In this document: positions 1 through 8,943 of the stretch, in pieces
Layout: each line of letters opens with the position of its first letter
Numbering within the stretch: position 1 is the stretch's first letter
Source of the DNA: Marimicrobium sp913061115
Lineage (GTDB): Bacteria > Pseudomonadota > Gammaproteobacteria > Pseudomonadales > Halieaceae
Reading direction: 5' to 3'
NCBI RefSeq assembly: GCF_047729875.1
Contig: NZ_CP159826.1
Span: 1,922,001-1,986,000, forward strand
DNA length: 64,000 nt
Program-made: the position numbers and the translations under genes
Notes under the pieces: generated by a model
The model's input: only the letters and a program-made list of their open reading frames with translations
Told to the model about the DNA's origin: nothing
Database searches by the model: none

Positions 1-365
1 TCATTGAGGATGAGCTCAGCAATCGGAGAGCGGGGAATAATAGCGCGCCGGTCACAGAAAAACTCCAACCCAGCAAACCAGGCCCGACCCAACAGGTAGG
101 GCAAAGGCTCGTGTTCCGTAATGCGCCGATGCAGCAATTCACGTAGTCGAGCCACTGCCTCGATACCGACAGGCTGGGGCAAGACGTTCTCGCCAGAGTC
201 CAGGGGCAGTTCTACAACAGACAGCACCATAAGGACAGCCTCGTCCCAGGCATTGTCTGTACCGTGCCCAAAAAACACATCACTGCTTTCCAACGCTTCA
301 CTGCAGAACTGCAGCAATTGACCAACAGTTTGCGGTTGATTGGGAAAATACTTAGGGTTAGTCAT
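1..365 (-). CDS. prmB: Ribosomal protein uL3 glutamine methyltransferase PrmB, 5' part only
   Basis: PrmB uses S-adenosylmethionine to N5-methylate a glutamine of ribosomal protein L3 (uL3). Only the N-terminal part, about 121 residues, is in the window; the gene runs off the left edge, so the catalytic NPPY motif is not visible. Translation from the ATG at 365 begins MTNPKYFPNQPQTVGQLL and ends with GRAWFAGLEFFCDRRAI followed by PRSPIAELI. That conserved block (PYL-G-AWFAGL-F, then PRSPI-ELI) marks PrmB within the PrmB/PrmC (HemK) family. The reading frame is open throughout. It is divergent from folE, with about 130 bp between the starts. PrmC is the alternative, but its block reads RDVLIPRP rather than PRSPIAELI. 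Confidence 0.9.
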   Translation of the reverse strand, partial: MTNPKYFPNQPQTVGQLLQFCSEALESSDVFFGHGTDNAWDEAVLMVLSVVELPLDSGENVLPQPVGIEAVARLRELLHRRITEHEPLPYLLGRAWFAGLEFFCDRRAIIPRSPIAELILN

Positions 366-424
366 GGCCTCAGTGTAACCGATTCTGAGGGAGAACTTAT
401 AGCCAGAACGACAGCCAGATCTGT

Positions 425-453
425 TTGCCTTGCCGTCATCGGGTTGGTAATAT
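425..453 (+). promoter_or_regulatory. Candidate sigma-70 promoter for folE
   Basis: TTGCCT, a 17-bp spacer and TAATAT lie 44 bp ahead of the folE start codon. Each hexamer matches four of six consensus positions and the spacing is ideal. This is the best promoter-like pair in the prmB/folE gap, but two partial hexamers can occur by chance. Confidence 0.35.
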
Positions 454-496
454 GCCCGCTCAAATTTAGAGTCAAATTCAATACGGAGACATTCCT

Positions 497-1039
497 TTGG
501 AAGACCATTGGGCAAAGATTATTGAGGCTGTGGGCGAAGACCTTAGCCGACCCGGCTTACGGGATACACCCAAGCGCGCAGCCAAGGCGTTCGAATTCCT
601 GACACAAGGCTACGGACAGTCAGTGGAAGATGTGGTTAATGATGCCCTCTTCCCGTCTGATTCCGATGAGATGATTCTAGTCCAGAACATAGAGCTTTAC
701 TCGCTGTGTGAACACCACCTGCTGCCCTTCATTGGGAAATGCCATGTCGCCTATATACCCACCGGAAAAGTACTAGGACTGTCCAAGGTAGCTCGCATCG
801 TTGATGTTTTTGCCCGACGGCTTCAGATACAGGAATCGCTGACAGCGCAAATCGCCGAAACGGTTATGGCTGTGACTAACGCAGAAGGAGTGGGCGTAAT
901 AGTTGAAGCCCAGCATATGTGCATGATGATGCGTGGCGTAGCAAAACAGAACTCATCAATGAAGACATCAGCAATGCTCGGCTCGTTTCGCAGCGATCAA
1001 AAAACTCGCGAAGAGTTTCTTTCTCTGCTGCGAATGTAA
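497..1039 (+). CDS. folE: GTP cyclohydrolase I (FolE, zinc-dependent type I)
   Basis: Converts GTP to 7,8-dihydroneopterin triphosphate, the first step of tetrahydrofolate synthesis, in the cytoplasm. The 180-residue protein carries the family zinc ligands: Cys71 and His74 in CEHHLLPF and Cys142 in MCMMMRG. It also has the conserved GLSKVARIVDVFARRLQIQE segment. Length is normal for the short bacterial form (E. coli 222). The start is TTG: a stop codon lies in frame at 467-469, no ATG follows it before the conserved region, and a GGAG ribosome site sits 8 nt upstream. It is divergent from prmB and convergent with the DUF4892 gene. Confidence 0.96.
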   Translation: MEDHWAKIIEAVGEDLSRPGLRDTPKRAAKAFEFLTQGYGQSVEDVVNDALFPSDSDEMILVQNIELYSLCEHHLLPFIGKCHVAYIPTGKVLGLSKVARIVDVFARRLQIQESLTAQIAETVMAVTNAEGVGVIVEAQHMCMMMRGVAKQNSSMKTSAMLGSFRSDQKTREEFLSLLRM

Positions 1040-1070
1040 CAATCGCTTTCAGCATTATTGTGCTAGGACG

Positions 1071-1625
1071 CTAATCATCTATTCGTATTAAATCAACGCG
1101 CAAGTATTGCCGGTCTGCAGTGCGAGCGGCGCTGTAGCCAACGAGACGGTAGGCTCTTTCTGCCTGAAAGGCGTACACCCGATACTGCTGTAAATCTTCT
1201 CTGCCATACAGCAGTCGCTCGCCAAATACGCGATTGGCCCACTGTACCCCCTTACCACAAGCGCGACCCTTACATTCGAATAACGCAATAGCCCCTTCTT
1301 CTTTCGCCAGAGAGCCCAACAACTCATCCATCACTGCAGCCGAGGTAAAGCCGTCTACAATTTGCCAAGTATAGCTGAGCAGTGTTCCAGTAAGCCGCTC
1401 GCTATCTTTGAAACGCCATTCTCCGCGCATTTTTTGTATGGCGCCAAGGCCTACCTCATGGTCTACAACCTGTTGCTCTGAAAATGCAACCTGTTTCGCG
1501 TGAGGATACTCGCTCAGCTGTTCCAACAGCATCTCTAACGTTGGCTCAGCAGCGTTTGCCACACTCCCTGCAAATGACATGAGAGTGACTATTACGCTGA
1601 TCAAAATGTGGCTAAATTTACTCAC
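1071..1625 (-). CDS. Secreted DUF4892-like protein
   Basis: A 184-residue exported protein of unknown function. An N-terminal hydrophobic signal peptide ends at about residue 25 (VANA-AEP). The mature part contains FECKGRACGKGVQWANRVFG and a downstream RVYAFQAE segment, which I recognise as DUF4892-like. Family members are often longer and carry an OmpA-like C-terminal domain; this one stops after the DUF4892 part. Two cysteines in the CKGRAC segment could form a disulfide in the periplasm. The start is GTG, overlapping the TAG stop of the upstream hydrolase (TAGTG), so translation is probably coupled. It is the last gene of a sixA-hydrolase-DUF4892 unit. No catalytic role can be assigned. 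Confidence 0.75.
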   Translation of the reverse strand: MSKFSHILISVIVTLMSFAGSVANAAEPTLEMLLEQLSEYPHAKQVAFSEQQVVDHEVGLGAIQKMRGEWRFKDSERLTGTLLSYTWQIVDGFTSAAVMDELLGSLAKEEGAIALFECKGRACGKGVQWANRVFGERLLYGREDLQQYRVYAFQAERAYRLVGYSAARTADRQYLRVDLIRIDD

Positions 1626-2515
1626 TATAGTGCGGACTCCGTTTTGTTCGTCTCTGACAAAAAATGCTCCATATGCTGCGCTACCTCGCCGACGCCAGAC
1701 TCCATATGAAAATGGTGCCCGCCTTTGATCGTGTATACGACAAGATTGTCGATGCTCCGTTGCACAGACTCAATATATTTTGAGGCTTGATGCGCAGTAT
1801 CTCCAGCTCGCATCAACAACGTTGGCATATCCAATGCTCCCAATACTGCCCTAATCTGAGCCTCAGTCAACTTAACGGCTGAAGCGCCTTGCAGCCTTGG
1901 GTCCGTGGTCCAGGTCATTCCTCCCGAGCAGGCATGTAAATTGCGCTCCACTAATTGTTTAGCGGCGCTCTCAGACAAGCCGTTACGCGTGCGGGAAGCG
2001 ACTGCCTCCTCTAAACAGGCAAAAACTCTGTTAGCACGATTGTGCAAACGCGGCTTATCCTCTAGCGCCTTGCGCATTTGAAGAGGAAAGGCACCCTCCG
2101 CAACCGGTTGCGGGGTCACTGCGTCGAGCAATACGAGATGGCGCACTCGTTCAGGATAAGCGCTGGCGAGCAGCGTAGCGATAATAGCGCCGCGAGAATG
2201 CCCCACAAGGTCGAATGTGTTCCAGCCCAATGCTTTGAGTATGCCGAGAATTTCGGGGAGATCATCCCATATCTGGTAGCTGGCGTCTGCCGAACGGCGC
2301 GCGCTCTGGCCATGACCGGTAAGATCCACAGCGACCACGTAAAAATCCGTCAGCAGCGGTGCCAATTGAGAAAAGCTGGCGGCATTATCCAGCCACCCGT
2401 GAAGCGCGAGCAGGGGCCTGCCACTTGGGTCGCCCCACGACAGGCCCGCCAGCTTAAGCCCATTTACATGCCATTCCAGTGGGACTGCAGAACGAAAAAC
2501 GGAACTATCAGACAC
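1625..2515 (-). CDS. Alpha/beta-fold hydrolase
   Basis: A 296-residue serine hydrolase of the alpha/beta fold. Features in order: the oxyanion-hole loop LALHGWLDNAASF (residues 37-49), the VDLTGHGQS strand/turn, the nucleophile elbow GHSRGA with Ser107, and a C-terminal catalytic His in the GGHHFHME segment near residue 268. The length and the HGWLDNA motif fit the MEST-like/epoxide-hydrolase-like branch; the natural substrate cannot be read from sequence. There is no signal peptide, so it is probably cytosolic. The start is GTG, overlapping the sixA stop (TAGTG), with a strong AAGGAG site 8 nt upstream. Confidence 0.9.
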   Translation of the reverse strand: MSDSSVFRSAVPLEWHVNGLKLAGLSWGDPSGRPLLALHGWLDNAASFSQLAPLLTDFYVVAVDLTGHGQSARRSADASYQIWDDLPEILGILKALGWNTFDLVGHSRGAIIATLLASAYPERVRHLVLLDAVTPQPVAEGAFPLQMRKALEDKPRLHNRANRVFACLEEAVASRTRNGLSESAAKQLVERNLHACSGGMTWTTDPRLQGASAVKLTEAQIRAVLGALDMPTLLMRAGDTAHQASKYIESVQRSIDNLVVYTIKGGHHFHMESGVGEVAQHMEHFLSETNKTESAL

Positions 2516-3006
2516 TAAATAGTCTCCTTGTAAGTCGGCGGGAACGCCCAGAATACCCGGTTTCCACAGCCTGGAGCGACCATGTCCAGTGACATCGTCA
2601 CCAGACCGCCCGCAGTGAGAAACGGCACACTCCCCACCCCGCCGAGGTAGTGATCCAAGACCGCCGACACCAGCGGTTGGTGTGACACTACCACTATGTG
2701 CTCTTGTGTTCCGTGAGCGCAGATAGCCGCATCCACAGCGACCACTTCACTGCCCGGATGCAAGGCCTGCTCAGCAGCGACTGTACACGGTGAAAAGGCA
2801 GCGGCAATAATCTCCGCTGTCTGTACCGTTCGCACCCAGGGGCTGTGCAGTATTCTTTGCGGCTGCGGGATGCCTCTGACGCTGCAAGCCGCGTGAAACT
2901 GACTACAGCCAAAACTGACATCATCGCGACCGCCACTGGTAAGCTGCCGCAGGCGGTCGTTTATACCGTCCTCAGCTTCACCATGCCGCCATATAGTCAA
3001 TATCAT
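2515..3006 (-). CDS. sixA: SixA-like phosphohistidine phosphatase
   Basis: A small (163-residue) histidine phosphatase. It begins MILTIWRHGEAED, with the RHG catalytic motif at residues 7-9 whose His becomes transiently phosphorylated. The second catalytic His lies in VVVSHQPLVS near residue 108, and HSPWVRTVQTAEII supplies the conserved phosphate-binding Arg region. In E. coli SixA removes phosphate from phosphohistidine on HPt domains and on the nitrogen phosphotransferase protein Npr. Here it is first in a three-gene unit with an alpha/beta hydrolase and a DUF4892 protein, downstream of htpG, with a 37-bp gap. Size and motif order distinguish it from larger phosphoglycerate mutases. Confidence 0.88.
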   Translation of the reverse strand: MILTIWRHGEAEDGINDRLRQLTSGGRDDVSFGCSQFHAACSVRGIPQPQRILHSPWVRTVQTAEIIAAAFSPCTVAAEQALHPGSEVVAVDAAICAHGTQEHIVVVSHQPLVSAVLDHYLGGVGSVPFLTAGGLVTMSLDMVAPGCGNRVFWAFPPTYKETI

Positions 3007-3043
3007 CGTGCTGTGAATCTCGAGTCTAAACTGCGGCGGATGT

Positions 3044-4969
3044 TCAGGCCTGCCTCATCTCCACCAACAGCTTGTTCATCCTGGAGACATAGTCTGCCGG
3101 ATCGTCTAGCTGCCCACCCTCCACCAGAGTGGCCTGGTCGAATATGATGTTGGCTAGGCTCTCGAAACGGTCTTCGTCAGGTTCTTGATCAAGCATTTCC
3201 GCCAGTGGATGTGCAGGATTAATTTCCAGTATCGGTTTTGCCTCAGGCATTTCCTGACCCGCAGCTTCCATAATGCGACGCATCTGGGAACCCATATCAA
3301 AATCCCCTACTACAAGACAGGCTGCTGAATCGGTAAGACGAGCCGTCGCCCGGACCTCACTGACCCTGTTTTCCAAGGCTTTAGAGACACGTTCTACCAA
3401 TGCCTCTGATTCTTTGGTAAGTGTTTCCTGAGCTTGCTTCTCCTCCTCCGAGTCTCCCGCGAGCTCTAGCGCACCGCGCGCGACATCCTGGAATTGCTTG
3501 CCATCAAACTCGCGCAAGTGATTCATCAGCCAGTCATCAACACGGTCTGACAGCAGCAACACTTCGATGCCCTTTTTCCGAAACACTTCCAGATGAGGAC
3601 TTTTCTTAGCCGTATTGAAATTCTCTGCAACGACATAATAGATTTTTTCCTGTTTTTCCTGCATGCGCGCCACATAGTCTTCCAGAGCTTGATCCTGCTC
3701 TTCTAGATCTGTGTGAGTTGTGCTGAACCGCAACAGTTTGGCGATCTTCACCTGATTGGTCGTGTCCTCCGCTGGCCCCTCTTTCAACACGGTGCCAAAA
3801 TGCTTCCAAAATGTGGCGTAATCATTCCCTTTTTTCGCCTTCGCCATTTTGCCCAGCATATCCAAGACACGCTTAGTCAGCGCATTGCGCATACTCTCGA
3901 CAGCAGGATCCTGTTGCAGAATTTCACGCGACACATTCAGGGATAAATCGTTGGAGTCTACGACGCCTTTGATAAAGCGAAGATACAGCGGTAAAAACTG
4001 TTCAGCATCATCCATAATAAACGTGCGTTGAACATACAGCTTAAGTCCGCGCGACATTTCGCGATTCCACAGATCAAACGGGGCTTTTGCGGGGATGTAA
4101 AGCAGGCTAGTGTATTCAAGCTTGCCCTCAACCTTGTTGTGACTCCAAGTCAGAGGGTCTTCATAGTCGTGAGAGACGTGTTTGTAAAACGCTTTGTACT
4201 CGTCACTCTTTACCTCTGTGCGCCCGCGCATCCAGAGCGCACTCGCCTCATTGACTGCCTCGAACTCAATAGCGGCATCCGCATCGCTTACAGCGTCGTC
4301 GTCTTCAGCGGATGGTGCAGGTGGCTTTAACATCATCACCGGCACTGATATATGATCTGAGTATTTCTTGATCACGCTGCGCACGCGAAAATCGTCAGCG
4401 AATTCTTTGCAGTCCTTTTTCAGCGACAGAGTGATGCTGGTGCCGCGCGTTTCCCTGGTCTTCGACTCGATAGAAAATTCTGCCTCGCCACAGGATTCCC
4501 ACAACACTCCGGCGTCAGCTGACTCGCCAGCTTTACGGGTATGTACCTGAACACGGTCGGCAACGATAAAACCGGAATAAAAACCGACGCCGAACTGACC
4601 AATTAACTGAGAATCTTTGCGTTCATCGCCGGTGAGGCTTTCTAGAAACGAAGCAGTACCCGACTTGGCAATGGTCCCTAGGTTTTCAATCACCTCGTCC
4701 CGATTCATACCAATGCCATTATCGCTGATGGTAATGGTATTGGCCTTTTTATCGAGATCTATCTGTATTGCATAGTCTCCCTGCCCTTCCAGCAAGGCAT
4801 CATCGGCGAGTGCGGCAAAACGCAGCTTGTCGATGGCATCACTGGCGTTGGATATTAACTCACGCATGAAGATCTCCTTGTTGCTATACAAGGAGTGGAT
4901 CATAAGGTGAAGCAATTGCTTTGCTTCGGTCTGGAAGCCAAGCGTCTCTTTTTTCACATCAGCAGTCAT
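3044..4969 (-). CDS. htpG: Chaperone protein HtpG (Hsp90)
   Basis: The bacterial Hsp90, a cytosolic ATP-dependent homodimeric chaperone. At 641 residues it matches the family. The GHKL ATP-binding N-domain contains LISNASDAIDKLRF, SDNGIGM and the lid GQFGVGFYSGF. The middle domain has SDHISVPV and SLNVSREILQ, followed by the C-terminal dimerisation domain ending LVEMRQA. GAGG sits 6 nt ahead of the ATG. A textbook sigma-32 promoter lies 53-81 bp upstream, so heat-shock induction is expected. It is the first gene before the sixA unit. Confidence 0.98.
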   Translation of the reverse strand: MTADVKKETLGFQTEAKQLLHLMIHSLYSNKEIFMRELISNASDAIDKLRFAALADDALLEGQGDYAIQIDLDKKANTITISDNGIGMNRDEVIENLGTIAKSGTASFLESLTGDERKDSQLIGQFGVGFYSGFIVADRVQVHTRKAGESADAGVLWESCGEAEFSIESKTRETRGTSITLSLKKDCKEFADDFRVRSVIKKYSDHISVPVMMLKPPAPSAEDDDAVSDADAAIEFEAVNEASALWMRGRTEVKSDEYKAFYKHVSHDYEDPLTWSHNKVEGKLEYTSLLYIPAKAPFDLWNREMSRGLKLYVQRTFIMDDAEQFLPLYLRFIKGVVDSNDLSLNVSREILQQDPAVESMRNALTKRVLDMLGKMAKAKKGNDYATFWKHFGTVLKEGPAEDTTNQVKIAKLLRFSTTHTDLEEQDQALEDYVARMQEKQEKIYYVVAENFNTAKKSPHLEVFRKKGIEVLLLSDRVDDWLMNHLREFDGKQFQDVARGALELAGDSEEEKQAQETLTKESEALVERVSKALENRVSEVRATARLTDSAACLVVGDFDMGSQMRRIMEAAGQEMPEAKPILEINPAHPLAEMLDQEPDEDRFESLANIIFDQATLVEGGQLDDPADYVSRMNKLLVEMRQA

Positions 4970-5021
4970 GGTAACCTCGTTTCTAAGGTGTTGATTTAAC
5001 GGAATATGTACACTGCCTCTG

Positions 5022-5050
5022 ATATGGGGGTGGACCGAGCCTATTTCAAG
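5022..5050 (-). promoter_or_regulatory. Sigma-32 heat-shock promoter of htpG
   Basis: On the minus strand the sequence reads CTTGAAA, 14 bases, then CCCCATAT. This is essentially the RpoH consensus (CTTGAAA, N13-15, CCCCATNT). It is correctly oriented and lies just upstream of htpG, a known RpoH target in other proteobacteria. Confidence 0.85.
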
Positions 5051-5194
5051 TGAGGCATTGCAATCGATTGCGTGCTGCGGGGTCCTGCCAGCCTACCCAC
5101 GGCAACCTTCTGAAGCCCAGCGATGTAGCCGCTAGCAGGAGATAGTATTGTTTTTGCGGGGTAAATAGCCGCCCGTGGGAGCCTAAGTCAGGGC

Positions 5195-5226
5195 AAAAAA
5201 AAAGGGCTCGTCTCGCGACCAGCCCT
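5195..5226 (-). terminator. Rho-independent terminator after sucD
   Basis: In the minus-strand transcript, AGGGCT and AGCCCT flank a loop, and the stem is followed directly by a run of T (nine A on the plus strand, 5195-5203). It lies about 28 bp past the sucD stop and closes the long sdh-suc operon. Confidence 0.85.
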
Positions 5227-5253
5227 CCATCATTTTCGTAGCTGAGTAATAGC

Positions 5254-6126
5254 TTACCAGCCCGTAACCTCGGCCAGAGCAGTACCAATTTCTGCCAAAC
5301 TGCGAACGGTCTTTACACCGGCATCTTCGAGGGCTGCAAACTTCTCGTCAGCAGTGCCCTTGCCACCCGAAATGATCGCTCCCGCGTGCCCCATGCGCTT
5401 ACCTGTGGGCGCAGTAACGCCAGCAATGTAAGAGACTACCGGCTTCGTCACGCTTGCCTTGATATACGCTGCGGCCTCTTCTTCTGCCGAACCGCCAATT
5501 TCGCCGATCATCACAATCGCTTCGGTAGCGGGGTCATTCTGGAACATTTCGAGAATATCGATAAAGTTGGACCCCGGAATCGGATCTCCGCCGATACCGA
5601 CACAGGTAGACTGCCCAAAACCGGCATCCGTTGTCTGCTTGACCGCCTCATACGTCAGAGTGCCCGAGCGAGACACAATACCCACCTTCCCAGGCAGGTG
5701 AATATGACCGGGCATAATGCCAATTTTGCATTCGCCAGGAGTGATCACGCCCGGACAATTAGGCCCGATCAGGCGCACGCCCAGTTCATCGCACTTTACC
5801 TTGGCTTGAAGCATGTCTAGCGTTGCAATACCCTCGGTAATACACACGATTAGCTTGATTCCGCTGTTGGCCGCCTCGAGAATCGAGTCTTTGCAAAAAG
5901 GGGCTGGAACATAAATAACTGAAGCTTGCGCACCCGTTGCAGCTACCGCCTCTGCCACTGTGTTAAAGACCGGCAGCCCCAAATGCTCTTGACCACCTTT
6001 GCCGGGGGTAACACCTCCAACCATCTTAGTGCCATAGGCAATCGCCTGCTCGGAGTGAAACGTCCCCTGAGAACCAGTGAAACCCTGACAAATGACCTTG
6101 GTGTTTTTGTCGATAAGAATACTCAT
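5254..6126 (-). CDS. sucD: Succinyl-CoA synthetase alpha subunit
   Basis: The alpha subunit carries the CoA-binding Rossmann domain and the histidine that is phosphorylated when succinyl-CoA is converted to succinate with formation of ATP/GTP. Its 290 residues match E. coli (289). The N-terminal segment MSILIDKNTKVICQGFTGSQ is typical, and the active-site His247 lies in RMGHAGAIISGG. The ATG overlaps the sucC stop (TAATG), so the two subunits are translationally coupled. It is the last gene of the TCA operon, followed by an intrinsic terminator. Confidence 0.98.
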   Translation of the reverse strand: MSILIDKNTKVICQGFTGSQGTFHSEQAIAYGTKMVGGVTPGKGGQEHLGLPVFNTVAEAVAATGAQASVIYVPAPFCKDSILEAANSGIKLIVCITEGIATLDMLQAKVKCDELGVRLIGPNCPGVITPGECKIGIMPGHIHLPGKVGIVSRSGTLTYEAVKQTTDAGFGQSTCVGIGGDPIPGSNFIDILEMFQNDPATEAIVMIGEIGGSAEEEAAAYIKASVTKPVVSYIAGVTAPTGKRMGHAGAIISGGKGTADEKFAALEDAGVKTVRSLAEIGTALAEVTGW

Positions 6127-7295
6127 TAGGCTGCTCCTCCCGCTGCTTTAACTGCCTGCTGGGCAGCGTCCGTGAGGCTGGTGGCGGCGATAATGTTCAA
6201 TCCACTGTCGGCCAAAACCTGTCGCCCTAGTTCGGCATTGTTGCCCTCTAGCCGCACGACAACCGGCACCTGCACACCAATTTCTTCAACCGCACCGATA
6301 ACGCCTTCAGCAATAAGGTCGCAGCGTACGATGCCGCCGAAGATATTAATAAGCACGGCTTTTACCTTGTCGTCAGACAAAATGATTTTGAACGCCTCTG
6401 ATACGCGCTCCTTGGTGGCACCGCCCCCAACATCCAAAAAGTTAGCCGGAAATCCGCCATGCAGTGCCACAATATCCATCGTTCCCATGGCAAGGCCAGC
6501 GCCGTTGACCATGCACCCGATATTGCCGTCGAGAGCGACGTAGTTCAATTCCCATTTAGCGGCATGCACTTCGCGTTCGTCTTCCTGGCTGGTGTCGTGC
6601 ATTCCACGTAATTCAGGCTGGCGATACAGCGCGTTGCTATCGACACCAAGCTTGGCATCTAGGCAATGCAGGTCACCTTGCTCGGTTATCACCAGAGGAT
6701 TAATCTCAATCAGTGCCAAATCTTTATCGACAAACAACTGGGCCAGACCCATAAAAATCTTCACGAACTGCTTGATCTGCTCTCCTGACAATCCCAACTT
6801 AAAAGCCAACTCTCGTCCCTGATAGGGCTGCGCTCCTGTTAGCGGGTCAATTGTGGTGCGCAATATCTTTTCCGGAGATTCTTCCGCGACTTTCTCAATT
6901 TCAACACCACCCTCGGTAGACGCCATAAAAACAATACGACGTGAAGAGCGGTCGACGACAGCACCAAGATACAACTCATCGGCAATATCGGTGCAGGTTT
7001 CTACCAGGATTTTGCTGACAGGTTGTCCCGTTTCATCCGTCTGGTAGGTGACCAGTCTCTTACCCAGCCATTGTTTGGCAAAGGCTTCGATATCAGCTTT
7101 GGTTTTGACCAGTTTGACCCCCCCAGCCTTGCCACGTCCCCCGGCATGCACCTGAGCTTTGACAACCCACATGTCGCCGCCGATCTTATCCGCTGCCGCC
7201 ATTGCTTCCTCTGGGGTGTCTACAGCGTATCCCTTGGATACTGGCAACCCATACTCGGCAAACAACTGCTTACCCTGATACTCGTGAAGATTCAT
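6126..7295 (-). CDS. sucC: ADP-forming succinyl-CoA synthetase beta subunit
   Basis: The beta subunit provides the ATP-grasp nucleotide site and the succinate site of the heterotetrameric succinyl-CoA synthetase. It is 389 residues (E. coli 388). It begins MNLHEYQGKQLFAEYGLPV, followed by the ATP-grasp elements KAQVHAGGRGKAGGVK and LIEINPLV, and a C-terminal domain with NIFGGIVRCD. It sits between lpd and sucD in the sdh-suc operon and overlaps sucD by one base. Confidence 0.98.
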   Translation of the reverse strand: MNLHEYQGKQLFAEYGLPVSKGYAVDTPEEAMAAADKIGGDMWVVKAQVHAGGRGKAGGVKLVKTKADIEAFAKQWLGKRLVTYQTDETGQPVSKILVETCTDIADELYLGAVVDRSSRRIVFMASTEGGVEIEKVAEESPEKILRTTIDPLTGAQPYQGRELAFKLGLSGEQIKQFVKIFMGLAQLFVDKDLALIEINPLVITEQGDLHCLDAKLGVDSNALYRQPELRGMHDTSQEDEREVHAAKWELNYVALDGNIGCMVNGAGLAMGTMDIVALHGGFPANFLDVGGGATKERVSEAFKIILSDDKVKAVLINIFGGIVRCDLIAEGVIGAVEEIGVQVPVVVRLEGNNAELGRQVLADSGLNIIAATSLTDAAQQAVKAAGGAA

Positions 7296-7428
7296 GTTCT
7301 ATCCTGTTATCAATTCTTAACTGTTATACGTTAAGGTTATTTGGCAACGACATCCCTGCCAAACAAACCCGCTGAGTATCCGCGCGCGTCAGTAACTTAT
7401 TATGTTGTACGCACTCGAACGAATTTTT

Positions 7429-8865
7429 CTAGCGCTTCTTTCGATTCGCAATATGAATAGCTTGTCCATCTACTGCCAAGGCCGCTTCATGCACCGCCTC
7501 AGACAAGGTTGGGTGACCGAAGACGGTGAGCGCCAGATCCTCTGCACTGGATCCAAACTCCATCGCTATGACCACCTGCTGCACCAGATCCGCTGCAGAT
7601 GGGCCTACGATATGACACCCGAGTATGCGATCTGTCTCAGCATCCGCAATCATTTTCACAATACCATCAGAATCATTGGCCGCCAGGGCCCTCCCGCTTG
7701 CTGCGAAAGGGAACACCCCTATCTTGCACTCAATACCATCCGCTTTTAATTCCTGCTCAGTTTGCCCTACAGCAGCAATTTCCGGATGCGTATAGATGAC
7801 CGAGGGAACACAGTCATAGTTCATCTGCGCCTGCTTGCCGGCGATACGCTCAACCACCATCACGCCTTCTTCCGACGCCTTGTGTGCCAGCATAAGGCCG
7901 CGCACTATATCACCCACAGCATACACATGGGGTGCTTCAGTTTCGCAATTGTCATTGACGTAGATAAAACCACGCTCGTCTAAAGTGATGCCACTGTCAG
8001 ACGAAAATAAGTCTTCCGAGCGGGGTCTGCGTCCTACCGCAACAATCAGCTTATCGAATAACTCTGTGTGTTCGCCACCTGCGCTGGTGTACGTAACCTC
8101 AACTTTGCCCTTTTTGACTTCTGTACCGATCACTCGGGCACCAAGGCGTATATCCAGTCCCTGTTTCTTGAAGATCTTGCCTGCCTCTTTGGCAATCTGT
8201 ACATCCATCATCGGCAAGAATTCGTCCAGCGCCTCCAACATGACAACCTCCGATCCGAGGCGACGCCAGACACTGCCCAGTTCCAAACCGATGACTCCAG
8301 CGCCGATAACGCCGAGACGGACGGGGACTTCTGTCAGCATGAGTGCACCGGTAGAGTCGATAATGTGTTCATCGTCTATCGGTGCGGGGGCAATACTGAC
8401 CGGTACTGAGCCGGCAGCAATAATGACATTACTTGCATCCAACACTTGGACATTGCCTTTGTTATCGGTCACTTCAACTTTCGCGCCGACAAGGACCTTT
8501 CCGACGCCGGAGATGGGTGTAACACCGTTGTGTTTAAAAAGCCCCGTTATGCCACCGGTCAGTTGCGAGACGATCTGATCCTTGCGAGCCAGCATGGCGG
8601 GTATATCAATGTCGGCCTTCTTTACCGTTATCCCATGCACCGCTAAATTATCCCGAACATCAGCAAACTTGTGACTGCTGTCGAGTAACGCCTTGGACGG
8701 GATACAGCCGACGTTGAGACACGTGCCGCCCAACTGCATATTGTCACTGTCATCCAGCCACTGCTCAACACAGGCAACCTTCAACCCCAGTTGCGCGGCC
8801 TTAATAGCTGCAACATAGCCGGCAGGCCCTGATCCAATTATTACTACATCATATTTTTCAGGCAT
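7429..8865 (-). CDS. lpdA: Dihydrolipoyl dehydrogenase (E3 of 2-oxoglutarate dehydrogenase)
   Basis: FAD enzyme that reoxidises dihydrolipoyl-SucB with NAD+. With the ATG at 8865 the protein is 478 residues, the Pseudomonas length. The FAD site is GSGPAGY (11-17) and the redox disulfide is Cys49/Cys54 in GGTCLNVGCIPSK. A second Rossmann motif (GAGVIGLELGSVW) and the C-terminal His-Glu pair HPTLSEAVHEA follow. A GTG 12 nt upstream and an ATG 6 nt upstream are in frame, but the GGGA ribosome site is best placed for the third start, MPEKYDVVII. Because it lies between sucB and sucC, it probably serves mainly the 2-oxoglutarate complex. Confidence 0.97.
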   Translation of the reverse strand: MPEKYDVVIIGSGPAGYVAAIKAAQLGLKVACVEQWLDDSDNMQLGGTCLNVGCIPSKALLDSSHKFADVRDNLAVHGITVKKADIDIPAMLARKDQIVSQLTGGITGLFKHNGVTPISGVGKVLVGAKVEVTDNKGNVQVLDASNVIIAAGSVPVSIAPAPIDDEHIIDSTGALMLTEVPVRLGVIGAGVIGLELGSVWRRLGSEVVMLEALDEFLPMMDVQIAKEAGKIFKKQGLDIRLGARVIGTEVKKGKVEVTYTSAGGEHTELFDKLIVAVGRRPRSEDLFSSDSGITLDERGFIYVNDNCETEAPHVYAVGDIVRGLMLAHKASEEGVMVVERIAGKQAQMNYDCVPSVIYTHPEIAAVGQTEQELKADGIECKIGVFPFAASGRALAANDSDGIVKMIADAETDRILGCHIVGPSAADLVQQVVIAMEFGSSAEDLALTVFGHPTLSEAVHEAALAVDGQAIHIANRKKR

Positions 8866-8943
8866 CGTCATTCCCACTAAAGGTGTCTTTACGACAGACA
8901 GGTTACTGTATCTCTGTGTGCAAACTCACAAGCATTCATGTTC

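Noticed and set aside
7985..8578. Long plus-strand frame (197 codons) opposite lpdA
   Set aside because: It is antisense to a highly conserved gene, Ser/Pro/Thr-rich as expected for a shadow frame, with no family motif. Other long antisense frames over sucB, smc, sucC and ybbP were rejected for the same reason.
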